A DNA stretch of 64,000 nt from JACKOB01 sp024234575 (GTDB lineage Bacteria > Pseudomonadota > Gammaproteobacteria > Pseudomonadales > Oleiphilaceae): positions 1 through 64,000 of the forward strand of contig JBPJFZ010000006.1 of assembly GCA_051208035.1 (NCBI GenBank). The letters run 5' to 3'. The stretch's first letter is position 1. Each line of letters opens with the position of its first letter. The notes beneath the pieces were generated by a model, which saw only the letters and a list, made by a program, of their open reading frames with translations, searched no databases and was not told the origin of the DNA. The position numbers and the translations under genes were made by a program. Positions 1 to 8,344 of the stretch are shown one piece after another.

Positions 1-4
1 AGGC

Positions 5-206
5 GCGTATTATAAGGCCGCCACCTTCGCTGTCAACTCTTTTCTTTAACTTTCTTTCTCAGCCAGCTAAAGATCAAACCAACAACCACAATCAATTTTT
101 ACCTTCAAAATCAACTGCTTAAATTCTTACCCCCCCCCCCCGAAGTTCCCTTGCGCTCCCTTCTGAAGAGCCGCGCATTATAAGGATACTTCAGCGCAGG
201 TCAACT
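5..206. repeat. Imperfect direct repeat pair with constant internal spacing
   Basis: Two similar blocks lie at 5-38 and 173-206. Each has GCG(T/C)ATTATAAGG, then 14 bases, then GTCAACT, so the spacing inside both copies is identical. The rest of 1-373, downstream of the minus-strand purT, shows no gene. Blocks of this look often sit near stable-RNA or highly expressed operons in Pseudomonas relatives, but that is my inference from memory and the neighbouring DNA lies outside the window. Confidence 0.45.
130..141. repeat. 12-base poly-C tract
   Basis: A run of twelve C residues lies between the two imperfect repeats, in non-coding DNA downstream of purT. It is the longest homopolymer I noticed in the window. 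Tracts of this length are slippage-prone, so the count may vary between cells or reflect sequencing uncertainty. Confidence 0.8.
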
Positions 207-373
207 GTATTTTTAGAAAACATGAAAAATAATCAAAGACCCGTTAACTTCAGAACATTCTCTCAAGTCAGCGAATATATTCTGCTCCAAAAAACGAAAT
301 TTACAAGACTTGTATAGCAAAGATTTTGTTTCGGATTGTAACGCTAGCAATTACACATAATCACCTACAACGA

Positions 374-1612
374 TCAATCCATTCGAACGGATATGACTGA
401 AACACCATCACATGCTTTTTCACGCGCATCTTTTATGCTTTCACTCTTGGCGAGCACAACGCCCAACCGCCTTTTCCCATTAATTTCAGGCTTACCAAAT
501 AGACGAATATCAATACCTTTGCTATTCAGCAACTCCGAAACACCTGCGTACGACAGATTTCTGGATACCCCCTCCGCTAAAATTACCGCAGAGGCAGACG
601 GCCCTTTCTGCGCAACATTGACAACAGGTATACCTAGCAAGGCTCTGGCATGCATAGAAAACTCAGATAAATCCTGCGAAATTAAGGTAACCAATCCGGT
701 ATCATGAGGCCGCGGCGACACCTCGCTAAAATAAACCTCTTTACCCTTTATAAAAAGCTCAACTCCGAAGACACCAAAACCCTGCAAAGCTGCCGTCACT
801 TCTTTCGCAATCGTTTTTGCACTTTCAAGCACATCAATGTCCATAGGCTGCGGCTGCCACGACTCACGATAATCGCCATCAACCTGAACATGACCAATTG
901 GTTCACAGAAGCTAACCCCAGCACTGTGAACACAAGTTAAGAGGGTAATCTCATAATCAAAGTTGACAAAACCTTCAACGATTACTTTACCTTTACCGCT
1001 TCGCCCACCTTCCTGTGCATACTTCCAGGCAGTTTCCGTACTTTCCCGATCTCGAATCAGAGATTGCCCCTTCCCCGAAGAGCTCATTATTGGTTTCACA
1101 ATACAAGGAAAACCAACAAGGTTAACTGCAGCGAGAAAACTTTCATAACTATCAGCAAAGCAGTAAGGGGACGTCTTAATCCCTAACTCTTCTGCTACGA
1201 GCCGCCTGATTCCTTCGCGATTCATGGTTAGATGAACAGCATTGGCTGAGGGTACAACACGATAGCCCTCCGCCTCTAACTTGACCAACTCAGCCGTGGC
1301 AATGGCTTCTATTTCTGGGACAATAAAATCAGGGGCTTCTAACTCTATTACTTTTCGCAGCATCTGCGCATCCAACATATCGATAACATGGAATCGATGC
1401 GAAACTTGCATAGCAGGAGCATTTGCATATCTGTCAACCGCGATCACTTCAACACCAAACCGCTGAAGCTCAATTGCCACCTCTTTACCCAACTCACCTG
1501 CACCCAAAAAAAGAACTTTCGTGGCATTTTTTGCGCCAGGCGTACCGATGACGAGAGCACCCTGACCCTGCTGCACGTCAGTTTTACTGTCTTTCATATT
1601 ATTACCAGCCAT
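374..1612 (-). CDS. purT: Formate-dependent phosphoribosylglycinamide formyltransferase (GAR transformylase 2)
   Basis: Catalyses the third step of de novo purine synthesis, using formate and ATP to formylate GAR in the cytoplasm. The N-terminal part has the ATP-grasp pre-domain signature FLGAGELGKEVAIELQRFG followed by VDRYANAPAMQVSHR. The central ATP-grasp region contains KPIMSSSGKGQS and the metal-binding stretch GVELFIKG..YFSEVSPRPHDTG. Length is near the family norm (about 390-400 aa) once the long N-terminus is trimmed. The frame stays open to an ATG at 1639, but homologues begin close to the IGTP motif, so starts at 1612 or 1597 are more likely. I chose 1612, which overlaps the end of the upstream DUF1289 gene by a few bases and implies coupled translation. 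Function is firm; the start is not. Confidence 0.93.
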   Translation of the reverse strand: MAGNNMKDSKTDVQQGQGALVIGTPGAKNATKVLFLGAGELGKEVAIELQRFGVEVIAVDRYANAPAMQVSHRFHVIDMLDAQMLRKVIELEAPDFIVPEIEAIATAELVKLEAEGYRVVPSANAVHLTMNREGIRRLVAEELGIKTSPYCFADSYESFLAAVNLVGFPCIVKPIMSSSGKGQSLIRDRESTETAWKYAQEGGRSGKGKVIVEGFVNFDYEITLLTCVHSAGVSFCEPIGHVQVDGDYRESWQPQPMDIDVLESAKTIAKEVTAALQGFGVFGVELFIKGKEVYFSEVSPRPHDTGLVTLISQDLSEFSMHARALLGIPVVNVAQKGPSASAVILAEGVSRNLSYAGVSELLNSKGIDIRLFGKPEINGKRRLGVVLAKSESIKDAREKACDGVSVISVRMD

Positions 1613-1808
1613 ACTTCTCTTGCTCTCTTTGCGCGACATTTTTTAAAACCAGTTTTTTTTCAGATTCTGTCATACCACCCCAGGAGCTAATCTCCTGACC
1701 CGTTCGCTGACACCCGATGCAAACATCCTCGTGATCTAACGAACAGATTCCAACACAAGGAGAGGTTACAATCTCTGGATTTTCCGCTACCCCACTTTTA
1801 GCACCCAT
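1602..1808 (-). CDS. DUF1289 family small cysteine protein
   Basis: A 68-aa protein of the DUF1289 (Fe-S-type cysteine) family. Its four cysteines fall in the family pattern SPCVGICSLDHEDVCIGCQR followed by T..EI..WGGM, here spanning about residues 16-46. These proteins are usually annotated only as conserved hypothetical; metal binding is presumed from the cysteines. It lies directly upstream of purT with overlapping ends, and downstream of the gamma-carbonic-anhydrase-like gene, all on the minus strand. The ATG has AGGTGA about 11 bases upstream. Confidence 0.85.
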   Translation of the reverse strand: MGAKSGVAENPEIVTSPCVGICSLDHEDVCIGCQRTGQEISSWGGMTESEKKLVLKNVAQREQEKYGW

Positions 1809-1833
1809 AACTACTCAAATCACCTATCACTAA

Positions 1834-2379
1834 TTATCTTTGCAGCAAAGCTAACGCTTCGGTGTATGTCTTTGCCTTCTCTACGTAATGTAACGCACTG
1901 TTTCTTAACGACGCAATTTCATCATCGGATAGTTTGCGTTTTACACGACCTGGCGAGCCCACAACCAGACTGCCCTCTGGAACTTCCATTCCCTCTGGTA
2001 TTAGCGTGTTAGCCCCGACCAAACAGTTACGCCCGATTTTCGCCCCATTAAGAACAACGGCATTAATACCGATAAGGCAATTGCTTTCAATTTGACAACC
2101 ATGCAATACGGCTTTATGCCCGACCGTAACACCATCACCAATATTAATAGGACTTCCTTTATCAACATGCAAAACTGCACCGTCCTGAATATTGCTTGAG
2201 CGACCTATTGTAATTCGGTCATTATCAGCCCTAATTACAGCGTTAAACCATACACTAACCTGAGGTTCGAACAACACTTCACCAACCACCACCGCAGAAT
2301 CAGCCACATAGTGCCCGTCACCAATAAACTGTGGCACCTTATCTCCTAACTCATAAATCATTAGATACTCCGATTTCAT
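1834..2379 (-). CDS. Gamma-class carbonic anhydrase-like hexapeptide-repeat protein (YrdA/PaaY type)
   Basis: A left-handed beta-helix protein of about 181 aa. Hexapeptide turns run through the sequence (ADSAVVVGEV, GRSSNIQDGAVLHVD, GDGVTVGHKAVLHGC, GINAVVLNGAKIG), and the metal-ligand histidines are visible in VLHVD, VGHKAVLHG. Such proteins bind a metal between trimer subunits; some are carbonic anhydrases, but activity of YrdA-type members is often undemonstrated. The frame extends upstream to 2508, but the ATG at 2379 follows GGGGGAG at ideal distance, giving MKSEYLMIYELG, so I use that. A second in-frame ATG lies six codons on. Its intergenic region is shared with the divergent Nudix gene. 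Confidence 0.85.
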   Translation of the reverse strand: MKSEYLMIYELGDKVPQFIGDGHYVADSAVVVGEVLFEPQVSVWFNAVIRADNDRITIGRSSNIQDGAVLHVDKGSPINIGDGVTVGHKAVLHGCQIESNCLIGINAVVLNGAKIGRNCLVGANTLIPEGMEVPEGSLVVGSPGRVKRKLSDDEIASLRNSALHYVEKAKTYTEALALLQR

Positions 2380-2566
2380 TAAACTCCCCCGGAAGGTCAT
2401 GGTACGCATTAATAAAATAATCGCCCCCGACTGAAGCCAAGCATCAGTCGAGCCAACCACCTCCCAAGCAACTGCAATCTGCATTCGTGCAAGTATAAAT
2501 AGTTGCAACCGACCGCAACAAGAAATACCTTAATTGCACTACGAATAACAGAGGTATTTGCTTCCC

Positions 2567-3106
2567 ATGAAATTTTGCAGCACATGCGGCGCGAAAGTAA
2601 TGCAAAGAGTTCCTGAAGGCGACAATCGAATGAGATTTGTCTGCATTAGCTGCCACCAAATCCATTACCAAAACCCTAACATCGTTGCCGGAACACTTCC
2701 GTATCATGGTGATAAGGTTTTGCTTTGTAAGAGAGCTATTGAGCCGCGAATGGGATTTTGGACATTACCCGCCGGTTTTATGGAAAACGAAGAGACGGTA
2801 GAAAGTGCCGCTTTAAGAGAAACACTTGAAGAAGCAGAAGCGCGCATAGTCGATGCATCCCTGTATACGGTGATTAACGTACCGCATGTCAATCAGGTAC
2901 ACATTTTTTATCTCGGCAAAATATTAGATGGTCAATATGGCGCTGGAGTTGAAACGTCAGACGCTCAACTTTTTCTGGAAAAAGATATTCCATGGAATGA
3001 TATTGCCTTTAAAACAGTCTACGTGACACTAAAACACTACTTCGCCGACCGAAAAGAGAAAACGTTTCCTGTCAGAGTTGAGGATATCCACTACAACGCT
3101 AAGTAA
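2567..3106 (+). CDS. Nudix hydrolase with N-terminal zinc ribbon
   Basis: The N-terminus carries two CxxC pairs (CSTCG near residue 4 and CISCH near residue 27), which form the zinc ribbon seen in NudC-like and ADP-ribose-type Nudix proteins. A Nudix box begins at about residue 68: G at the start of GFMENEE, then REtlEE; the usual final glycine is replaced. This predicts hydrolysis of a nucleoside diphosphate linked to another moiety; the substrate cannot be told. A TTG at 2558 with GAGG three bases before it is in frame; I prefer the ATG at 2567, whose product begins directly before the zinc ribbon. The gene is monocistronic and divergent from the gamma-carbonic anhydrase gene. Confidence 0.88.
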   Translation: MKFCSTCGAKVMQRVPEGDNRMRFVCISCHQIHYQNPNIVAGTLPYHGDKVLLCKRAIEPRMGFWTLPAGFMENEETVESAALRETLEEAEARIVDASLYTVINVPHVNQVHIFYLGKILDGQYGAGVETSDAQLFLEKDIPWNDIAFKTVYVTLKHYFADRKEKTFPVRVEDIHYNAK

Positions 3107-3121
3107 TTTGACACACGTCAG

Positions 3122-3433
3122 TTAAAGTGACTCTAATAGATACACCTCATATGCAGGCTCTTCGTATGGATGGGCGCCTTTTAATGCTGCAACAACTGCG
3201 GTGATTTTGTCAACTTCGCACACACACTCCACCTTGAATTCATTAACGATCTCTACTTGGCCATGATGACCTAATGCGGGATTGCTACCAGCTAAGGGTC
3301 TAAACTGCCCAACACCAAGAGTTTGCCAGGAACAACAATCATAATTACCTATTTTTCCCGCTCCAGCCTCGAAGATAGCCATTTTGACCTTTTCGACCTG
3401 CGCCTCGGGAACAAAAAAACATAACTTGTACAT
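3122..3433 (-). CDS. Free-standing NIF3/YqfO-type (CutA/PII-like) domain protein
   Basis: A 103-aa protein matching the domain inserted in the middle of NIF3/YqfO proteins. The recognisable parts are the N-terminal YKLCFFVPEAQVEKVKMAIFEAGAGKIGNYDCCSW, with G(x)4P(x)8G spacing, and the C-terminal GAHPYEEPAYEVYLL. In Pseudomonas relatives this domain often occurs alone, as here, with no known function. The fold is related to PII/CutA trimeric proteins, so a ligand- or metal-sensing role is possible but not shown. It is convergent with the Nudix gene (15-base gap). Confidence 0.8.
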   Translation of the reverse strand: MYKLCFFVPEAQVEKVKMAIFEAGAGKIGNYDCCSWQTLGVGQFRPLAGSNPALGHHGQVEIVNEFKVECVCEVDKITAVVAALKGAHPYEEPAYEVYLLESL

Positions 3434-3978
3434 ATAACGCCCCTTGAAAAGTTTCAGTTTACTTAACAGATATTTACTACAGATTGCTTACACTTCTACA
3501 CATTAGACGTTCATTTTGTAGAATAACAAGCACTTGCCGCACTTCTCCACAGATTCTGTGGATAACTATGGGGATATATTCTGGGAAACTGCCCTTACCC
3601 CTTATAGATTCTGGGTTACAGTTATTTTGAACGCTTTTCAGACACAGCGCATTTATCCTTTATTATCAATACGTTAGTTTTGTCAATAGCGCTATGATAG
3701 GCGCCTTTGTGCATCAACAGGCAAATAAATGAACCAGCAATCTGATCTGTGAATAAAAATATTTGTCAATACTGAAATCCTATATTTTTCTGCTCATTAC
3801 CTTATCAAAACCAAACCATTTATTCCTATATCGAATATCAAAGAACACTTATTCACATCTTTTAACAATCTGTAACATTTAACACACACAGGCTTACAAT
3901 TGACAAAATATCGGACAAAAAAAATGGCCCCTATTGCAAGAGCCATTTATTTTAATTATGTAAGTTTTAGCTTATCAG
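3434..3978. other. Long AT-rich intergenic region with three DnaA-box-like 9-mers
   Basis: No ORF is evident in this 545-bp gap, which lies downstream of purL and upstream of the minus-strand NIF3-domain gene. Three matches to the DnaA box occur: TTATCCACA on the minus strand at 3557-3565, TTATTCACA on the minus strand at 3748-3756, and TTATTCACA on the plus strand at 3849-3857. The first is a perfect consensus box. The region also holds the purL terminator at 3922-3948. Promoter elements for the NIF3-domain gene must lie here but I could not place them confidently. Confidence 0.5.
3922..3948 (-). terminator. Rho-independent terminator of purL
   Basis: Inverted repeat AAATGGC (3922-3928) / GCCATTT (3942-3948). 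On the minus strand the stem is followed by a run of T (complement of the A-rich stretch ending at 3924), as expected for a terminator 30 bases after the purL stop. Confidence 0.75.
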
Positions 3979-6900
3979 TTAGCCAAAAAATACTCTTGCA
4001 TTTCTGAACATCCTTAGCCAGGCACCATCCTCTTTCCAAGCAGCAGGATACCAAGAGTTCGTCACGGCTCTAAACACCCGCTCCGGATGTGGCATCATAA
4101 TGGTGAAACGCCCATCATCAGTTGTTACCCCAGTGATACCGCGTGGCGAGCCATTTGGATTGGAAGGATATTGCACAGACTCACGGCCATAGTTGTCGAC
4201 AAATCGTAAAGAGACGTTTTTACTGCTAAAGATTTCATCTATAGCCGTATCACTGACAAACTCAGCTCTGCCTTCGCCATGCGCTATCGCCACGGGCATT
4301 TTCGAACCGGCCATTCCCATCAGAAAATGCGAAGGAGAGTTTAGAACCTCAACCATAGCAACTCGCGCTTCAAACTGTTCGGACCTGTTACGAACGAAAT
4401 GAGGCCATTTCTCAGCCCCTGGGATCAGTTCGTGCAGGTTCGACATCATTTGACAACCATTACAAACACCCAGCGCCAATGTATCTTTGCGGTTAAAAAA
4501 TGCCGAGAACTGATCACGAGCACGGGAATTAAAGAGAATAGACTTCGCCCACCCTTCACCAGCCCCTAATACGTCGCCATAAGAAAAACCGCCACAGGCT
4601 GCAAATGCATTGAAGTTGGCTAAGTCTACCCTGCCGGTTATAACATCGCTCATGTGCACATCACTGGCCTGAAACCCAGCTTTCGCAAAAGCCGCGGCCA
4701 TCTCTAACTGGCCGTTAACACCCTGTTCACGCAAAATCGCGACACGAGGCTGCACGCCTTTATTAATATAGGGCGCGGTAATATCCTCCTGTGGTTCAAA
4801 TGTTAAATCTGCGCTTAATCCGGGGTTCTCAATATCGGCAATCTGGTCAAACTCTTCCTTGGCACAACTGGAGTTGTCTCTAAGCGACTGGATTTCGTAG
4901 CTTGTCTTAGACCACAGCTGCTGGTAGTAAACACGCGTGTTTTCAATAACCGGCTGACCTTCATTAATAAACCGGATGTGGTCATCCGCATTCAGCGTAC
5001 CAATTACTAAAGTGTGTTCACCTAAGCCCGCGGCAGTAAACTGCTGCAGCACCGCTGGCGTATCCTCCCTTCTGACCTGAATTACCGCGCCTAACTCTTC
5101 GTTAAACAGTTCTCTTGAAAAATGGCCGGAATCCTCTGCCAAATAATCAAGACGGATGTCGACTCCGCAATGCCCTGCAAAAGCCATCTCCGCAACGGTC
5201 GTAAAAAGGCCCCCATCAGAACGATCATGATAAGCCAGAATTAACCCGTCACGGTTCAACCCTTGAATCACTGCAAAAAATGCTTTCAAGTCTTCCGGGT
5301 CGTCCAGATCTGGAGCGACGGCGCCCACTTGATTGTATACCTGTGATAAACAGGATCCGCCCAGCCGATTCTGACCATTCGCCAGGTCAACCAAAATAAG
5401 GTCCGTTTCTCCAGCATCTAACTTTAACTGGGGAGTCATTGTTTTGCGTACATCTTCGACGGGCGCGAAACCACTGATAATAAGAGACAGCGGCGACGTC
5501 ATTACTCGCGTTTCTTCTCCTTCTTCCCAAACGGTTTTCATCGACATTGAGTCTTTGCCTACCGGAATCGTTATTCCCAACGCTGGACACAATTCCATAC
5601 CTACAGCACGAACCGTGTCATAGAGTCTTTCGTCTTCGCCGGAATACCCCGCAGCCGCCATCCAGTTTGCCGATAAACGTATATCGCTTAAGTTAGTGAT
5701 CGATGCTGCAGCCAGGTTGGTGATGACTTCTCCCACCGCCATACGCCCTGATGCTGGCGCATCAATTATCGCAACAGGCGTTCTTTCCCCCATTGCCATG
5801 GCTTCACCAGCATAGGTATCGTAAGCGCTGGTGGTGACGGCAACATCGGCGACAGGTACTTGCCAAGGCCCTACCATTTGGTCTCTTGCAACCATGCCTG
5901 TAATCGAGCGGTCGCCGATAGTGATCAGGAAACTCTTACTGGCGACTGCCGGAAGTTGCAGGATACGCTCAGCTGCTTCGTTTACGTCAATTACGGTGGA
6001 ATCGATAATCGGCTTCGTAAACGTTTTACGGGCTACCGTGCGGTGCATTTTTGGTGGTTTACCGAATAGTACATTCATCGGCAAATCAACAGGCTTGTTA
6101 TGAAAGTGCGCATCGCCCAGTGTCAGGTGCATTTCTTCTGTTGCCTCACCAATAATTGCATAAGGGCATCGCTCACGCTGGCACAGAGCATCGAATTCAT
6201 CCAGTTGCGCATCAGTTACAGCAAGCACATAACGCTCTTGTGACTCGTTACACCATATTTCAAGTGGCGACATCCCGGGCTCATCGTTTGGGATATCCCG
6301 CAGTTCAAAGCGTCCACCTCGACCTCCATCTTTCACTAACTCAGGAAAAGCATTGGAAAGCCCACCGGCACCTACATCGTGTATGAAAACGATGGGATTT
6401 CGATCACCCATCTGCCAGCAACGGTCAATAACCTCCTGGCAACGTCTTTCCATTTCGGGGTTGCCACGCTGCACAGAAGCGAAATCGAGGTTTTCTAGGC
6501 TTTCTCCAGAATCCATGGAGGAGGCAGCACCGCCACCCAAACCGATCAACATGGCTGGTCCACCAAGCACAATAAGCTTTGCGCCTACAGGAATATCACC
6601 TTTTTCAACGTGATCACCTTTGATATTACCCAGGCCACCAGCAATCATAATGGGCTTATGGTAGCCCTTCAGCTCCTGGCCTGACGGGCCTGGAACTGTC
6701 TCTTCATAGGTTCTGAAATAACCGGTAAGGTTTGGCCTGCCAAATTCATTGTTAAAAGCCGCAGCACCTAAGGGGCCTTCGATCATGATATCCAAAGCGG
6801 AAACAATTCGATCCGGCTTACCATTGTCGATTTCCCAAGGTTGGACATAGCCGGGAATACGCAAATTGGACACGGTAAATCCTGCAAGACCCGCCTTCGG

Positions 6901-7881
6901 TTTAGAGCCTCTGCCGGTTGCACCTTCGTCACGGATTTCTCCACCAGACCCTGTTGATGCCCCCGGAAAAGGAGAAATTGCCGTCGGGTGGTTATGAGTT
7001 TCCACTTTCATCAGGATATGAACATCTTCCTGATGGGCACCATAAACCTTGGTTTGTGCGTCTGGATAGAACCGCCCGGCCTTTGAGCCAACAATGACTG
7101 CTGCGTTATCCTTGTAGGCTGACAGCACTCCCTGACTGTTCATTTCAAAGGTGTTTTTAATCATCCCGAACAACGACTTTTCCTGCGCTTCGCCGTCGAT
7201 ATCCCAGGAGGCGTTAAAGATCTTATGGCGACAGTGCTCAGAGTTCGCCTGCGCGAACATCATTAGCTCAACATCGGTCGGGTTTCGTTTCAGATCAATG
7301 AATGCCTGAGTAAGGTAGTCCACCTCATCATCAGCCAATGCCAGACCCAGTTTCCGGTTGGCAAGCATCAAAGCTTTTCGGCCGCCTTCTAGAACATCTA
7401 CCCGCCCCATTTCTCTAGGCTTATGATGACTAAACAAAAGTTCAGCACCACCCATTTCATGGAATACCGTTTCTGTCATTCGGTCGTGAAGTAATGAGGC
7501 AATCACTTCCTTTTCTTTGCGCTCGAGCTTATCTTTTGCTTTGACATAATAAGCAACGCCGCGCTCGATTCGAACCACTTTCTCAAGACCACAGTTGTGA
7601 GCAATGTCTGTTGCTTTGCTGGACCAGGGAGAGATGGTGCCCGGACGCGGGACCACCAAAAATAAAGAACCGTTCGTTGCTTCTACCTTAACGTTGGGTC
7701 CATAACGTAAAAGACGATTAAGAACGCTTAGTTCGTCCGCTGACAATACCTCTTCTACTTCCACGAAGTGCATGTATTCGGCATAAACCGACACTACTTG
7801 CGGATGGATTGATTTAATACTGTTAAATATTTTGTCTTTTTGAAAAGCCGATAGTGACGGAGCGCCGCGCAGTTCCAACAT
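3979..7881 (-). CDS. purL: Phosphoribosylformylglycinamidine synthase (FGAM synthetase)
   Basis: Catalyses the fourth step of purine synthesis, converting FGAR, glutamine and ATP to FGAM. At 1300 aa it is the large single-chain form of Gammaproteobacteria. Visible parts are the typical N-terminus MLELRGAPSLSAF; the FGAM synthase core with METHNHPTAISPFPGASTGSGGEIRDEG (split by family motifs around residues 290-315) and GVGKDSM-type second half (IPVGKDSMSMKT); and a C-terminal class I glutaminase with the nucleophile in GVCNGCQMM (about residue 1140) and HGEGRAEF/PHPER. It is monocistronic, divergent from mltF, and ends in a clear terminator. The purL/mltF divergent pair is conserved in Pseudomonas. 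Confidence 0.97.
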   Translation of the reverse strand: MLELRGAPSLSAFQKDKIFNSIKSIHPQVVSVYAEYMHFVEVEEVLSADELSVLNRLLRYGPNVKVEATNGSLFLVVPRPGTISPWSSKATDIAHNCGLEKVVRIERGVAYYVKAKDKLERKEKEVIASLLHDRMTETVFHEMGGAELLFSHHKPREMGRVDVLEGGRKALMLANRKLGLALADDEVDYLTQAFIDLKRNPTDVELMMFAQANSEHCRHKIFNASWDIDGEAQEKSLFGMIKNTFEMNSQGVLSAYKDNAAVIVGSKAGRFYPDAQTKVYGAHQEDVHILMKVETHNHPTAISPFPGASTGSGGEIRDEGATGRGSKPKAGLAGFTVSNLRIPGYVQPWEIDNGKPDRIVSALDIMIEGPLGAAAFNNEFGRPNLTGYFRTYEETVPGPSGQELKGYHKPIMIAGGLGNIKGDHVEKGDIPVGAKLIVLGGPAMLIGLGGGAASSMDSGESLENLDFASVQRGNPEMERRCQEVIDRCWQMGDRNPIVFIHDVGAGGLSNAFPELVKDGGRGGRFELRDIPNDEPGMSPLEIWCNESQERYVLAVTDAQLDEFDALCQRERCPYAIIGEATEEMHLTLGDAHFHNKPVDLPMNVLFGKPPKMHRTVARKTFTKPIIDSTVIDVNEAAERILQLPAVASKSFLITIGDRSITGMVARDQMVGPWQVPVADVAVTTSAYDTYAGEAMAMGERTPVAIIDAPASGRMAVGEVITNLAAASITNLSDIRLSANWMAAAGYSGEDERLYDTVRAVGMELCPALGITIPVGKDSMSMKTVWEEGEETRVMTSPLSLIISGFAPVEDVRKTMTPQLKLDAGETDLILVDLANGQNRLGGSCLSQVYNQVGAVAPDLDDPEDLKAFFAVIQGLNRDGLILAYHDRSDGGLFTTVAEMAFAGHCGVDIRLDYLAEDSGHFSRELFNEELGAVIQVRREDTPAVLQQFTAAGLGEHTLVIGTLNADDHIRFINEGQPVIENTRVYYQQLWSKTSYEIQSLRDNSSCAKEEFDQIADIENPGLSADLTFEPQEDITAPYINKGVQPRVAILREQGVNGQLEMAAAFAKAGFQASDVHMSDVITGRVDLANFNAFAACGGFSYGDVLGAGEGWAKSILFNSRARDQFSAFFNRKDTLALGVCNGCQMMSNLHELIPGAEKWPHFVRNRSEQFEARVAMVEVLNSPSHFLMGMAGSKMPVAIAHGEGRAEFVSDTAIDEIFSSKNVSLRFVDNYGRESVQYPSNPNGSPRGITGVTTDDGRFTIMMPHPERVFRAVTNSWYPAAWKEDGAWLRMFRNARVFFG

Positions 7882-8344
7882 TGTCAGGATTGTCCTCAGG
7901 CTAAAATGAAAAACGGCATTTTACTCGAATACAGCCTCGACTTACAGCACTGTGTCATTTCACATCATTTCACGAAATCCCAGGGTTATTGGCACGCATC
8001 GTTCGTTTCAACTGAGAAAAAACGACTGTACAACGAGAAAAAATACTACCAACGCAAAAGAAAGCTAAGTTCAAGCCATAGAATTGGTTAGAATTTTTAC
8101 AATCGTTTTCATCGCAGGGCACTAGGATGCTAGACAAAAACATTGCAAACTGGTTCCATGTTTGCATAAAACGAATTTGGTAAACTAAATAATGGCACTC
8201 GCTCTGAAACGGAATACAGGGCCCCTGCATCACTGCAGAAGCATAATTTGCCACATGGACATTTAAAATAGGCATGACCTTGTTATTTGATGAATCATTT
8301 ATTGACGCAACTGTTACTGGCGACATAACCAAGAGTGTCCAGCC
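7882..8344. other. Divergent promoter region between purL and mltF
   Basis: About 460 bp without a convincing gene. It must carry promoters for both purL and mltF. I see AT-rich patches but no operator or hairpin I would defend; the ORFs in this stretch lack coding character. Confidence 0.5.

Noticed and set aside
393..1690. Plus-strand ORFs opposite purT
   Set aside because: They are antisense to a gene with strong family motifs and show no recognisable protein features.
3434..3978. Chromosome replication origin
   Set aside because: Three DnaA-box-like sites but no dnaA, dnaN, gidA, parAB or other origin-linked genes nearby.
5387..6613. ORFs on both strands overlapping purL
   Set aside because: Shadows of the purL frame; low-complexity or implausible composition.
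7906..8332. 61-aa and 120-aa ORFs between purL and mltF
   Set aside because: Overlap each other on opposite strands, no good ribosome site, no family resemblance; the region fits a divergent promoter.
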